This document shows positions 11,795 to 22,964 of a stretch of DNA of 64,000 bases, in pieces. The DNA is from Dipteris shenzhenensis (Eukaryota > Polypodiophyta > Polypodiopsida > Gleicheniales), in the NCBI GenBank assembly GCA_047967505.1, contig CM106540.1; one strand, written 5' to 3'. The position numbers and the translations under genes are program-made. Positions within the stretch are counted from its first letter, which is position 1; every line of letters begins with the position of its first letter. The notes beneath the pieces are model-generated. The model was not told where the DNA came from. It saw only the letters and a list, made by a program, of their open reading frames with translations, and did no database searches.

Positions 11795-11937
11795 TACTTA
11801 AAGCCATTGGCTTGGCTTCGTGCCTCTTGTATATAGACTCCTCTTATTTTTTGTACTTGAAGCCACATGACATGGCTTAGCTTCCTTATTTTTTGTACTT
11901 GGAGCCACATGACGTGGCTTAGCTTCGTGCTATATGT
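11795..11937 (+). repeat. Short tandem repeats in TNPA 3' region
   Basis: Three imperfect units containing TTTTTGTACTT, a palindromic AGCCACATGAC(A/G)TGGCT core and TTAGCTTC. They lie just after the stop codon and probably in the 3' UTR. The same array is inverted in the right arm (about 60,770-60,905). Confidence 0.7.
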
Positions 11938-12123
11938 ATATACAAGCACTTTTTGAGCTTTCAATTTTATTGCGTTTTGGAGTTGTAATATTTTATTTGG
12001 AATTGTAATTAAAATGAGGTTGCCTGTAAGAATTGAATTACAGAATGTGGATATGGGATTCTTGTAACTATATAGCATCCACAACATACAAAGTATTCTG
12101 TAAAATTTAAAAAAAAAAAAAAG

Positions 12124-12390
12124 GGCGCGTCTATCAGCGCGTTTACAAACGTGTTTATATTCGCGTCTGTCTGTTCGATATGCGTCTATACGTGCGTCTA
12201 TAAAAGCGTTTATTTGCGCATCTATTTATGTGTGTATGAGTGCGTCTATACGCGCATAAGTCTGATATATAGACACGCTAATAGACGCGGGTCTCCTGAC
12301 GCGCAAATAGACGCACAAATAGACGCGCCCGTAAGTTTTTTATTTAGTTCATGAAACGCGTCTGTGCGCGCGTCTATGGGTGCTTTGTCT
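12124..12390. repeat. Subterminal GCGTCTA repeats at the TNPA element terminus
   Basis: About twenty GCGTCTA/TAGACGC words in both orientations, starting right after a poly-A run (about 12,108-12,122) and ending at the terminus at 12,397. The array has the layout expected for the binding-site array of a CACTA element. Confidence 0.78.
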
Positions 12391-12397
12391 TGTTGTG

Positions 12398-13138
12398 TAG
12401 GAAGGACACACTAATACTACCGCAACAATGTGAACAGGTACTGTGCACACACATAAAAATACTCGCTTTTAAATATTTGATGCAAGAAAAGTAACATGAT
12501 TGTGTTTGTGTTTGAATTAGGTTGTCTATCAACCACTCAGGGGGGTCACTATGTATAAACCTTCTATATCACGTGCGTTCAAGGCCTATATTTAAAATCC
12601 CTTATCTGTAAATTTTTTCATTAATAAAATGTAACCCTTTTCTATACAAATCTGTAAATTTTTTCCAAAACTATTTTAAATAGTCCCTTATGTATATTTA
12701 TTTCTGTAAAATTTAGAAATAAAAAATATCCTTCTGTTGAACTCACGTGATAGGGTTACATATGATGAGTGACCCCCCCGAGATCAACCAATGGTGGATA
12801 ATAATAGGTGGTGGCATGTCATACCTATTATGCCACGTTCCAAAGTGATGTATAGTACATTTACTAATATGGAGCGTATGGAGGATGATCATGGCCATGG
12901 ACGTGATGATGACCGTGATACAAGAGAGGAGGATGATCATGAGATAGGAGATATAGATATTGAGGCTGGCATTACCCGTGAGGACGAGCCTACCATTGGA
13001 GATCTTGATTTCGATGAGCACATGAGTGGCACAAGTAGTAGTGGGTTGAATGTATTTGTAGATCTAAACACTTGTTTGGATTTTGAAGTAGATAGTTTGG
13101 CAAGGGTTGATCTCATTGAGGATGAGATTGAACCGTAG
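12398..13138 (+). pseudogene. TNP2 transposase C-terminal exons, copy 3
   Basis: Holds the end of the DUF4216 exon, an intron, and the last exon with VDNNRWWHVIPIMPRSKV, a His/Asp/Glu-rich stretch (12,885-12,960) and the end IEDEIEP with a stop at 13,136-13,138. The MITE sits in this exon just before the MVDNNRWW segment. Everything upstream is replaced by the TNPA element, so it cannot make a transposase. Confidence 0.85.
12536..12782. mobile_element. 247-bp MITE with 8-bp target duplication
   Basis: Flanked by ATCAACCA at 12,528-12,535 and 12,783-12,790. The ends are CTCAGGGGGGTCACT and, inverted, CTCGGGGGGGTCACT, with further imperfect pairing of about 47 bp (TATCACGTGCGTTCAA against TATCACGTGAGTTCAA). 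The unoccupied sequence is seen at 3,706-3,722, 6,630-6,646 and in the right arm near 60,170-60,186. An 8-bp duplication with a G-rich terminus suggests a hAT-type non-autonomous element. It contains no coding sequence. Confidence 0.93.
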
Positions 13139-13304
13139 CCCCACAATTGATATTGGCAAAACTATTTTACATATTGTCTCATTCTCCTCATTTCCCTTAA
13201 TTCTTGTATATGTGGGCTTGCAAAAAATTATGTGCTTTGGTAATAATGGGCAATGTTTGGAAAGCAATGATGTACACCAAAATCTCACTTTCTGTATTCT
13301 CTGG

Positions 13305-13580
13305 AGCGCGTCTAACAACGTGTCTAAATGCGCGTCTGATTCTCAATGTAAACGTGCAAATAAACGTGCAAATACACGTGCAAATAGCCACGCTAATAAA
13401 CGGGATGTTAGTCGGGCCCGTATTTTCTCAGGTCTAATGCGCAAATAAACGCGGTGATTGACGCGCAAATAGATGAGCATTTAGCCGCGCTAATAGACGC
13501 GCCCGTAATTTCTCTACTAGAGCAACGCCTATAGACGCGCCCGCTATTTTGCGCGTCTACCAAGCGCGTCTTTAGTTGCT
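13305..13580. repeat. Subterminal GCGTCTA repeats, copy 3
   Basis: Same array as at 5,850-6,115 but inverted: GCGCGTCTA, GCAAATAAACG and TAGACGCG words up to the terminus at 13,590. Confidence 0.75.
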
Positions 13581-13590
13581 TTGTGTTGTG

Positions 13591-14181
13591 TTTCAAGCAA
13601 GCTCCATTGAAAAAAAATAGCAAGCTTTTTTCCTTCCAAACCAATTTGGAGAGTTCCAATTTCATGGGATTTTCCCACTTTTCCTAATACGATCTTTAAT
13701 TGCATCTTTCCTATGTGGGGGTATGTCATGTAGAGATTAGCTTAGCTATTATGTGCCTATTATAGTGGAGGCCCTTCACAGACGCATGTTTTTGCTCTAA
13801 GGACGAGTAGAATGATAGAGAAGTAATCCACATCTGTGGGGTGGGCCTTAAGTGAAGTAATATGTTTTTGCAAAACCATAAAGAAAAGTGAAGTAAAGTA
13901 TTTTGCAATGCGTGCACTTAGTGTCTTCAAAGAGATTTTTTCTCAAAAGTTCAAAAATTGTGAAGTCATGTCACTATTATCGGTGGATTTTTACATAATA
14001 AATATTTTTCCATATTAATTATTGGTGGATTTTTATATAAACTTGTAAGTGTTCTGACAAAATATTAGTGTTCTAACCTCCACTTTTTTTTGTCATGTAC
14101 ATTTTACAATTCAAGTGACACTAAACTTTGTGAGCATTGTCACTTATTTATCTCGATTCTCGTTCACGTTTCCCAGCCATT
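13591..14181. other. Spacer downstream of neprosin
   Basis: AT-rich sequence with no credible coding region. A short repeated word (ATTATCGGTGGATTTTTA and ATTATTGGTGGATTTTTA) occurs at about 13,976 and 14,020. It should hold the 3' UTR of the neprosin gene. Confidence 0.5.
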
Positions 14182-16584
14182 TCAATGGCACTTGGAATTT
14201 CGACCTGGGCCACCAAACAAGATATATGTGCCTGCTACGCTGTCCCTACCATCTTGAATATCGTAGCACGTGGGATTCTCCGCAATTATTTGTAAATTGG
14301 GTATGCACTGAAGGGTGTTCCTTGTATCCACCCACTCCAGGTTTCTTATGTACGCTGCTTTTGTAAAACCAAATTCTGCAAATTTTCCACTACCCATTTG
14401 GGTGGCTGTGTGTTGGCCGTTGGACTGCCGATTCACAATCTCTCCTCCCCACTCCAACAATTTTGCAGAATTAGCTAGATGTGTGAAGAGGGATTGAGGC
14501 CAATAGCCTACCCATTCTCCGTTGAATTGTAGCCACCAGCTCCTTGTTCCTGAGTCCTGTTGAACACATTGATCGAATAGACATGTGTGAAGTATTGATC
14601 TCTGGTTTTGTTCATTGCTTACATACAAACCTATGAGCACATCTCCAGACAACATCATATCTGAGATATAATACAATATCGTTCACACTCTCATTTTAAA
14701 ATCTCACTTTGAATACAAGGAGTGCAAACTCAGCTTGCTGACCACCAATGGTGGATACTGGAGAAAGTGTCCCTCCTACAAGTACATTGTTGCTTGTTTG
14801 TACGAACCCAGAACATTTCAAGTTGTAACATCCTGTGTTTGCGTAAGAATCAGCCTGCAAATTGGTTAAACGTGGGGTTACCTGCTGTGTGCAATCGACG
14901 AAATTTAAAATCAAGTGAACGTACTAAATTAAATTACAGGTAATCAGCATGAATCCAAACTTAAACTTCAAAAGAGGTCTTGCAGTTTGTGTTATCGTGT
15001 TTTGTTCTTTACGAGTTCCAAGTGTCGTTATGTTGTCCGTGCTGTGCCTATCAGTCTTTTCGTGCCACTACAGAGCACGGTGTATGGATATAAAGGAGCC
15101 AAGAACGCTCACGTATTTGTCATTGTAAATCTCACGTATTTGTCATTGTAAATGTAGATGCAACACACAATATCCATTATTTTAGAACCTAAGGTCAAAT
15201 TGCTTTATAAGTGTATTTGAGAAATTTCAACTTAGGAGCACGTGCTCGATAAAACGAGTCGAGTGGTGTTAGCAAGGTAAGCAGCTACTTACTGTCCAGT
15301 ACACAAAAAGGCGAGGATTGTTGTCTCCATATAGTCCTGGGTAGACCTGTAGCATGTAGATGTGCATTACTATGAGCACGACGCGCACCTGTTGAACTAG
15401 TAAGAAAACAGTACAAGCATGAAATTTACTACGTACTTGCCAGCCTGCCTCTATAGTGTTCAATTCACTACCAGACCCTGCTACCACCCACCATTGGGCA
15501 AGGCTAAATTCATCAGAGCGCTCCACATTGGGATCCCATAAGCTGAAGATTGCGTCTGTGCCATAATATGCTTGTTCGCCGTAGGCAGCCCCGAAAGAAT
15601 GCTACATACAAGGTAAACCTCCACAAAAACTCAGTATATTATGAATCGAGACCCATGTTGAATCTCACATGAATGGCGGAATTTCGGTTTTTGAGCTCGT
15701 CCAAAAAGGTTCGAGGTAATAGAATCTCTAGTTGTGCAAGTCCGACCACAGATCAAGAATGTTCATAAAAACTTGGCAGTTTCTGTGCAAGTACCCAGTA
15801 GCTACACTCACCTGGTGATCAACTCCTTGAAAAACCTGAGGAGCTCCGTAGAACTTGCGGCCGTAAAGGCCTGGTGAAGAACCCGCTCGTAAAATATCAT
15901 CAATCGTAGTGCGCTGAACAGGAATTGTGCCCTTAGGGCACTTTCCACCTTTGTGCCATAATTGATAAGCTTGGCGTGACAGGTTCCCAGTATGAGACTC
16001 CGATCGATGCGGGGCGGTGGAAGGGGCTTCCTGCCAAGGAAGCAGCACGTAGGACAGCATATAAGCGTAACATTTGGGGAACAGATAAGTCCACCGCTGG
16101 AAATATGGCGCTAACTTGTTTTTCCTACCTGAAGCTTGTGGTCTTTTAGTAAAGGATGGTCGAAGGCCAGCTGCCTGGAACGCGGCATGCAGTCTATTGT
16201 ATCGCCATCGGAACTCTGCATGGGAGGCCGCTTCTGGTAAGTACTGCTCGATCATGGACTACAACACGACATTCTAACCTTGCATTACGTGCGGTGATTT
16301 CAAGTATCCATAACCCCAGCTTTTAGAGTTATACGTATACACACGAGGATCGTAATTACCCGGATGCTCTTCACTGCAGGCTTATTCAACTTTCGAAGAT
16401 GATCTTCGATGCTGGACATGTTGACTGCCTCGACGTTACTGCGACTGCGAGGCGAGGCTAAGTCTGTGCTATTGGACACGGACGATGCAAAAAGAGGAGG
16501 GAGCCTTAGTGCAGAAATGCAGTAAAGTGCACATAGAAGAATGCCAATTAATGGAACAAACAGATGGCAGCGAAACTGTTCCAT
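14182..16584 (-). CDS. Neprosin-family protease (left copy)
   Basis: Exons on the minus strand, by GT-AG borders and phase: 16,584-16,360, 16,258-15,812, 15,601-15,437, 15,346-15,293, 14,854-14,708 and 14,556-14,182. The start is the ATG that opens a signal peptide ([18 protein letters not shown]). Next come the neprosin activation-peptide motif ([12 protein letters not shown]) and the DUF239 domain ([104 protein letters not shown]), ending [10 protein letters not shown]. An optional in-phase 102-nt intron (16,128-16,027) would give 436 instead of 470 residues. Neprosins are secreted glutamic endopeptidases with a preference for proline; the substrate here is unknown. No stops or frameshifts seen. 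Confidence 0.9.
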
Positions 16585-16710
16585 GATTGATGGGTCTTGA
16601 GCTACACAACGTGCTTTCGTGACCAAAGGAAATTCAACACAACGATCGAAGCTGCATGAGGTCACTTACAAAATCATGTGATCGAGTGAAATAGGCCGCA
16701 CCGAGTCCTC

Positions 16711-16717
16711 ATATATA
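16711..16717 (-). promoter_or_regulatory. Candidate TATA box of neprosin (left)
   Basis: GCTATATATGAG on the minus strand, about 127-133 bp before the chosen ATG. The same sequence lies at 56,245-56,251 before the right copy. Position and sequence fit a plant TATA box; the transcription start is not known. Confidence 0.5.
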
Positions 16718-17898
16718 GCAGGGGTGATGGTGCAACTGGTTTGAATCTGCGTGGATGGGCGCTGTCACCTGTGCTTTGAGGAGGGCGCACACAAGCCATC
16801 GTGCAAGGTTCATCATGATCGAAAGCGCATGAATTGCCCTCCATTTCAATGCCGGTCAAGAAGTTATACGACAATTGAAAAAGAAACGACTTGGAAAAAG
16901 ACAAGCGTGAGGAACTTGTCATCAAGTAAAGATCTTAAGGAGCTGTATGAAGAATCGTTCTAAATTCACCTTCTAAAATGTAGGATGTTTGGAGATTCAA
17001 CTGTTATATGTCCCCTAGAGAAGTTTAAAACAAAATTCCTATTAATTAGTTGTAGAGAAAAGAAGAGGGGTGAAAACGAACCGGGCCACCTCATGATCAA
17101 ACTAAGGGATAAAGGGGGGAGGGGAGGAACTTCAATTAAAGGATTATGCAGGCTAGGGGAAAGTCCCCTATAGTTATTGGAGTGTTAAATGTTCTATTTA
17201 ATTTAATTGGTTGCTTGACTTTAAGATATCCAAGCTCATTTTCTATAATCATTACACATAGGACTTGCTAAACAAGTATCACTTATTTATGAGTCATGAT
17301 TAATGCCATGAATCCAATAATGGTCATCACAATAATACTAGATAAGCTTCCAAATTCGAATTCCAAGAAAACAAAAAAACTCAAAACTAAAAATGGAGTA
17401 GTGTCTCAATCCAATGGCCATCTCACTAATGTTATTATCGCCCTCTTCAAATTCAACTCCATCCACACCTCTTCTCCACAAAATGCAAAGCAATCATGAA
17501 CAATAGAAAGGAGCAGGTCGAAAGAAAGAGGCTCGTGATTTTAAAAAAAAAAACAAATGATGGAGATGCGTTGGAAATGCGAATGATACTACAAAAGAAG
17601 ATGCCAATTGGTTTGAAATAAGGTGTAGAGGAGGAGGCTCATGAATTCAAAAAAGGAAAAATAAGATGTGTCTAGTCTGCTTCAAAAAAGTTGGACAAAT
17701 GAGTCCCTCCATGTGTGGTTGATCATCAATATAGTGTGTCATCATTTTGAAAAGTAGGACGTTGAACACAATGGTCATGCTTTTGATAATTTGAACTTAG
17801 GTCCATTTGTACTTCATGAATATGAGTAGCATGACCTGTCTACGATGGGTTAGAAACCCAATCCGCTGGGTCTCAAGGTGAAATCTCCCACTCCCCCC
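16718..17898. other. Intergenic region upstream of neprosin
   Basis: No gene recognised. Short frames on both strands (for example 16,674-16,925 minus) are preserved in both arms but have no family features. Likely promoter and old repeat DNA. Confidence 0.45.
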
Positions 17899-17956
17899 TG
17901 TGTGTGTGTGTGTGTGCGCGCACACTACGTGTGCGCATGTGTGTGTGTGTGTGTGT
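17899..17956 (+). repeat. (TG)n microsatellite with CGCG/ACGT core
   Basis: Two TG runs around a GCGCGCACACTACGTGTGCGC near-palindrome. The right-arm copy is at about 54,989-55,048. Confidence 0.9.
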
Positions 17957-18576
17957 TACATAGATTGGTAGCCATCCATTCTAAAAGGAGCATGGATTGA
18001 TGTGGTGGAAGACAAGTTGATTAAGGACATGGTCAATGGAAGCAAAGTTTGACCATTCAGTGGAACCTGACCTAACCCAAGCACTGACTACGTGCTCCCT
18101 AACAAATAAAAATGTTTGGCGGGATATAGTTTTTAGGATTTGAACCCACATGCCTATAGAATGACCAATAACTTTCTCCCCTAACCAAGAGGACCATGGG
18201 AAAAGGTTGACAACAATTAATGCCCATGTTAATGCCGCCAAGAGTGAAAATCACCTACTACATGCAGCCCCACTAGGTTGGTATCACATTTTGTTGGTTG
18301 GGGTTCCAACCTACTCAACGGATTGCTATCCATGTATATTTGTAACTTATTGTCTTGAGAGTGTTTGTGTGCAGAACCATGTAGTGAGATGGTTGCCCAA
18401 CTTCTTACAAAGGGTAATCCTCAAACCCAAAAGGACGTGACTTCCGACCCTATCTCTCATTTGTTGCTGACATGGAGCACTCCACCCTCATTTAGCGCTA
18501 CAACACCTCCAAGGCAGATGCAAGTGACTTGTTTGGACTCAAAGCCTTGTCCATGCATTTGAATTTTAATAGAATA

Positions 18577-18577
<1 letters not shown>
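17957..18577. other. Old repeat-like spacer
   Basis: Contains short frames on both strands but no domain. Phrases such as GATTTGAACCCACATG and TTGGTTAGGG-type words suggest dispersed repeat DNA. No gene supported. Confidence 0.4.
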
Positions 18578-18613
<36 letters not shown>

Positions 18614-18708
18614 ATTTGCTATGTCTATCTTTGAAATAGCGTGTGTGTGTGCGTGCGCACACCCACACCCACACACACACTACACACACACACACACACA
18701 CACACACT
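18578..18708 (+). repeat. (CT)n and (CA)n microsatellites
   Basis: A CT run at 18,578-18,611, a GTGTGTGCGTGCGCAC spacer near 18,641, and a CA run to 18,708. The inverted copy (54,255-54,370) has a shorter CA part, which explains the change in arm alignment here. Confidence 0.92.
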
Positions 18709-19597
18709 ATCCTCTTCTTCCTTTTTGTACTGATCCCTTCCTTTTTTTACTACCTTTCCCCCTCTCTTCCTCTCTCCAGATTTTTCCCCTCACTCTCTCT
18801 ATTTTTTTTTTCCATCCTCGCTTTCTCCTAATTTCTCATAAAAAACTTATCGGTTCACCCCACTCTAGCATTTTTAAAATTTCATTATTTTCTCTAATTC
18901 TCCCTTACTTTGTACTAGTTCTTCTTTATTAGTTTCCTAATTCCGCTAGTTATTTCCTAATTCTACCTATTATTTCCATATTTGCTAAATCTTTCTTTCT
19001 AAATTTCTAATTCTCCTTATTTGTATATTGTTTTTTAAAATTTACCCTTTATTCATAATTTCTTACCTTTTTTACTATTGTATCTACTTAGCTCTCTTAA
19101 TGTTCCCTAGTCCTTTATAATTCTAAATTTTATGTCACTTTCCTTTATGTAATAGTTCCCTTTCTTCCCTTCTTTAATTTAGTAATTCTTTCCTTCCTAT
19201 CCTTAACCCCCCTCACTTTCTTTTGTAATAATATCTTCCCTAGTCCCCCCTTTGTTTCACTATTTTAAAATCATCAATTTTTAGGCCCCCTTATCCCCCC
19301 CTTCTTTCCTTTTAAAGTTTAAATGTATTCCCACTGTATATTTTTCCCCAAATTTTTGTTTATCCTTCTTCTATTTTTCATTTTTTATTTTTTATTTCCT
19401 ATTCTATCGTCAATCTTTTTTTTTAATGTAAATTTTTATCTCTTCTTAAACTATTTTATTTTCCAAATTTTTCCTATATGAACCCGGAATCTCTTACTAA
19501 CCTACCAGGCTAGTTACTACTATCCCACCCCTTGTACATGTCATACTATTCTGGTCCCCGGACTCATCACACACCTTCACCATTATGACAGCCGCCT
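18709..19597 (+). other. Pyrimidine- and AT-rich low-complexity region
   Basis: Dominated by T and C on the plus strand (TTTCCTTCTT, CCCCCC and TTTTATTTTTTATTT words). No coding potential. Ends near a GACAGCCGCC segment before the DUF4283-like fragment. Confidence 0.65.
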
Positions 19598-19721
19598 TTG
19601 CAAACTATCTCAGACTTCGGTCCCTTCCCCTTGGTGCCGCTTCTGCTTCACAGCTCCAGCACTACTTGGAGGTTCGAGCCTTTCTTCCTTTTCAAGCAAC
19701 GTAGCTCTTTGTGTTTGTTTC

Positions 19722-20250
19722 TTGGGAGAACTAACCTTCGCAGTGAGCCTTGGTCTAGCAAGAAGGGCTCACATGGCAGCACCTTCGACCCCCACTGTGG
19801 TTAAGATTATGCTCTCTCCAGAAGACAAGCAGAAGGTCAAGTGTGAAGTAGAGGCTTTGCAGGACAGGGTCCTGGTGGGTCGCGTTGTTGGGCTGGTTAA
19901 GGAAACAGGTCATGGATTGGCTTTAGGAGACCTTAGCCCTAGGGGTCACCACATCCAGGAGGTCATGATCTATGGGAGAAGAGTCTTCCTCATGCAGCTA
20001 AACTCCCTCGACACCACGGCCTCCCTTGTCAAGCAGAGCCCTATCCTACTTGGCCCTCATGTCATCTACCTCCTTCCTTGGTATCGTGGCTTCACACTTG
20101 AGGACATGGATTCGAGTCATCATGTGCGACGATCCCCAGTGACGCTCCTCTTTCCGGGCTTCCGAAGGAGTACAAATCTATTCATTTTTCCATAGGGAAT
20201 TGTTTTGCACAGTTCCAACATCTCCGCCACAGATAGCGGCTTCAGTAGTG
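19722..20250 (+). pseudogene. DUF4283-like (LINE ORF1/gag type) fragment, left
   Basis: A 157-codon frame with RVLVGRVVGLVKETGHG, VMIYGRRVFLMQLNS, TTASLVKQSPILLGPHVIYLLPW and SPVTLLFPG. The pattern (domain, bypassed motif, ILLGPHVIYLLPW near the position of the DUF4283 FFGGRPLILKPW motif) resembles the N-terminal domain of plant LINE-1 ORF1 and related proteins. The frame shifts near 20,160: the other frame goes on as KEYKSIHFSIGNCF. The zinc knuckle and all later parts are missing. The family call is tentative. Confidence 0.45.
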
Positions 20251-20387
20251 GCAGATGACAAGGATTTCATATTCACGTAATCACATAAATTTTCTTGTGA
20301 TTACGTGTCGTGATGACATATTTCACGCATTCGCGATTACAAGCATGGGCTTATGCTATCAGGTGGCCTTGACTTGGAAATTGGATA

Positions 20388-20640
20388 CATACCGGCAGTA
20401 TCTAGGTACCGGCGGTAGTGCTAATAGTACCGCCGATAAACTGACACATTATTACCAGCAGTAATAGTGACCATATTGCTTGTACTTTTATTACCATCGG
20501 TAGCTCAAGTATAACCACCAGTAGTAGTATTACAACTGATGATATTAATGTTTTTATCACCGGTAGTACTACTCCTACCGGCGGTTATACTAAAACTACC
20601 GGCAGTAGTACTACCGCCCGAAAATATATGCCAACCGCTG
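20388..20640. repeat. CGGTAGTA inverted and direct repeat cluster
   Basis: Eight to ten copies of (T)ACCGGC(G/A)GTA(G/A)T and its complement, with many local palindromes (for example GGCGGTAGTGCTAATAGTACCGCCG near 20,410). This looks like the subterminal region of another CACTA family, many of which have TACCGG(C/T)GGTA words, but no CACTA terminus was found beside it. Confidence 0.75.
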
Positions 20641-20859
20641 GTGTCATTGTCCACTAACAATGGATTGAGAAGAGGTAAAAAACCTCCTCTCTCCATCTCT
20701 TGGCCGAGGGGCCTGGTCTAGGAAGTGGTTCCTGATCCCGCATGCTGAATAGGACATGGGGCTAGTTGGGACCACGACTTGTAACTAGGTTTCCTTGGCC
20801 CTCCACTTAAAGGGGGAGGAGGGGGGCTTTATCATATTTTTTACAAAATTATCTTGCAT

Positions 20860-21075
20860 TTGTTGCATGCATGCATTGAAATCAAAATTTTAAAGAAATT
20901 ATCTTGCATTTCTTGAATTTCTTGCATGCATTAAAATCAATTTTTAAACAAAAGTATATTGCCTTTCATGCATGCATGCATTGAAAGAATCAATTCTTGC
21001 ATGTGTGCATTTCATGTAATTAAAAATTTTGCATTGAAATCATTTGCATTTGCATTTCATGCATGCATGCATAGG
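20860..21075 (+). repeat. GCATGCAT-rich tandem region
   Basis: About five repeats of TGCATGCATGCATTGAAATCAA-like units broken by A/T runs. The right copy is at about 51,890-52,105. Confidence 0.75.
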
Positions 21076-21447
21076 GTGGGAGTTATTGTCAGATGTCTGC
21101 CTGCTCACTATTGTGTGGCAACTGCAACTGTTTGCTAGTGTCATGCGAGAAAGCTTTTCGCACATACACATCAAGATCTAATTGCAAGCATGGCCTCAAC
21201 TGCTGGCACTAAGCCAAAAGTAGGGTAAGAGCTAAGTAAGGGCGAGCACAAGAGAGTGATGAGAAGCATTTGGGATGCCTTTTTTATTAGGGTTGCAACA
21301 TGGAGGAGAGTGAGATGGAATTAGATGTATCTAGTTTAGAGCGAGTTAGCACTACGAAGAAGAGGATTCTTGGTGATGCTAGGACCACTTTTGCAGTCTG
21401 AAGGTCAGGATGACCTTGCGAGCCGGGTGTAATGGGAGACATATGCC

Positions 21448-22750
21448 ATGCTTTGGGTTGATAGATTTATTGGGAATGCAGAGAACCTCTTCAACAAAGC
21501 ATGCAATGTAGACCCTACTCTTGCACAAGAGTTTGATGTCTTCAAATTAACACAACGGACGAGTGTATGGGCCAAGCACAAGAGTAAGGTCATTGCGTCA
21601 GATCGCCATGTCATAGTGGCTAAGAGTTGGGAAAAGAAGGTTGCAGCAGCTTATGGGTGAGCTACGTCCTTGGCTGGAGGTGAAGAGCAGCCAGCCTCTA
21701 CACCCTCTCAAGCATTGAGAGGTGATGAGGTTCAAAGGGCATAACACCTAGCTAGTAACATAGACAAAGTGTCAATCTTGGCCTATGTCACAGAGAGGGA
21801 GATCCAAGTTGGCGAGAAAATCGGCTCAGGATCCTGTGGCACTATTTTTAAAGTGCGGTTGGTAGGAGCTACAGGGTTGCCATATCACGTGGAATATGTC
21901 GGAAAGAAGTACAAGGGCAATATTGGGACACATACATGAGAAGCAAGGAGAGATCAAATCATGCATATTTTGAGCATATTTTACACCCATTCCTTGTACA
22001 TATGATCACAGCAACCCGATACATATGATCACAGCAACCCGAGTAGATCCACTGTGGACCATCACACCATACTTTAATGGCGGTAGCTTGTTGCAGATTC
22101 TGCCAATGGACTAGGGCAAGTTCACACGCTACTTCCACCGTGTTCTAAGAGGAGGAGCGGATCTGATGGCCATAGCAAGCGGGGAAGTCCCAGCTACATT
22201 GGAGAAGGAAGATATTGCTCGGATTAATTTCTTTTGTGAGAATATCCTCCATAGCATCCATGCACTTGTGGATGGTTTGGGAAGGCTACATGCAGGAAGG
22301 TGGATGCACACAGACTTGCACCTAGGCAACTTCTTATTGGATTTTGTTGGAAAGTCTAGATGCCGAGTAGGCATCATAGATTGGGAGATGGCTCTTGGAG
22401 AGTCGAAAGGCATTCAAGCATTTGAAGAAGAAGTCTTTGGAGACAGATGCCGACTTTATTGAGAGAGTTCACAGGAAGAGGAAGAGCACAAGCAGAAAAA
22501 GTGTCTTGCACCCAAGCTAGAAGAAGTAGCCTTGAGAGGCGGATATACAAGCCATGTAGATACCTATGCATTGGGATGGATCATTGTTGAGATGATTCAA
22601 TTTTTTGAAGATGCCTAGGGTTATATTGAGAATGATTGAAAAATGCTTCCCTCTCATGTTGTTAATGCCATTAAACATCATGTGCATGAACAAATGATGC
22701 ATCGCATTGCAATTAGAGAAAGCCACCTGCAGAGACCAGTGACATCTTAA
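21448..22750 (+). pseudogene. Protein kinase pseudogene (left)
   Basis: Kinase landmarks appear in order on the plus strand but in shifting frames: glycine loop GEKIGSGSCGTIFKV (about 21,813-21,857), VAL-K-like VGKKY (21,900), catalytic loop HTDLHLGNFLLDF (22,305-22,345), IIDWEMA in place of DFG (22,374-22,395), and C-lobe DTYALGWIIVEMI (22,558-22,598). A frame before it (21,448-21,660) has no known domain. Several stops and frameshifts. It resembles divergent kinase-like genes; together with the downstream coiled coil and RING remnant it may have been one larger gene. Confidence 0.7.
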
Positions 22751-22964
22751 AGAGAGTGGAATGTGAGGTCCGAGAATTGGCTATGAGGCCTATGGAAGAG
22801 ATGTCTCTTGCCCTTAGGCTTGCAACATAAGCCACATTTTTTTCCTTGTAATGTTTTTGGGATACCATGTGGCTGTCAAACTTATCATAATAAACTTCTT
22901 GTTCAAAAATAAAATTATTGGCCTTGAAAGCATTTATAATTCAAAAAAGATGTCATTTATGTTG

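Larger units (their letters stand above)
9444..12397 (+). mobile_element. CACTA-like element carrying TNPA gene (5' end lost)
   Basis: Bounded on the right by CTTGTTGTG followed by TAG, which is inserted exactly at the CAAAG-TAG-GAAGG site of the DUF4216 exon of a TNP2 gene. The terminus read inward is CACAACAAGACAAAGCACCC, close to the CACAACACAAAGCAACTA terminus of the TNP2 element. It has two subterminal repeat clusters (9,880-10,225 and 12,124-12,390). The left border at 9,444 has no matching terminus and joins a TNP2 copy in the opposite orientation, so I read it as a rearrangement breakpoint. Confidence 0.78.
12398..13590 (+). mobile_element. CACTA-like element, 3' end (TNP2 copy 3)
   Basis: Begins at the TAG target duplication left of GAAGGACACACTAATAC and runs through the last TNP2 exons, 3' UTR and subterminal repeats to the terminus TAGTTGCTTTGTGTTGTG (ends 13,590). 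Read inward the terminus is CACAACACAAAGCAACTA. It is interrupted by a MITE at 12,536-12,782. Confidence 0.82.

Noticed and set aside
17899-18708. Hairpin or promoter role for the TG/CG/CA microsatellites
   Set aside because: Simple repeats with length differences between arms; nothing links them to a gene.
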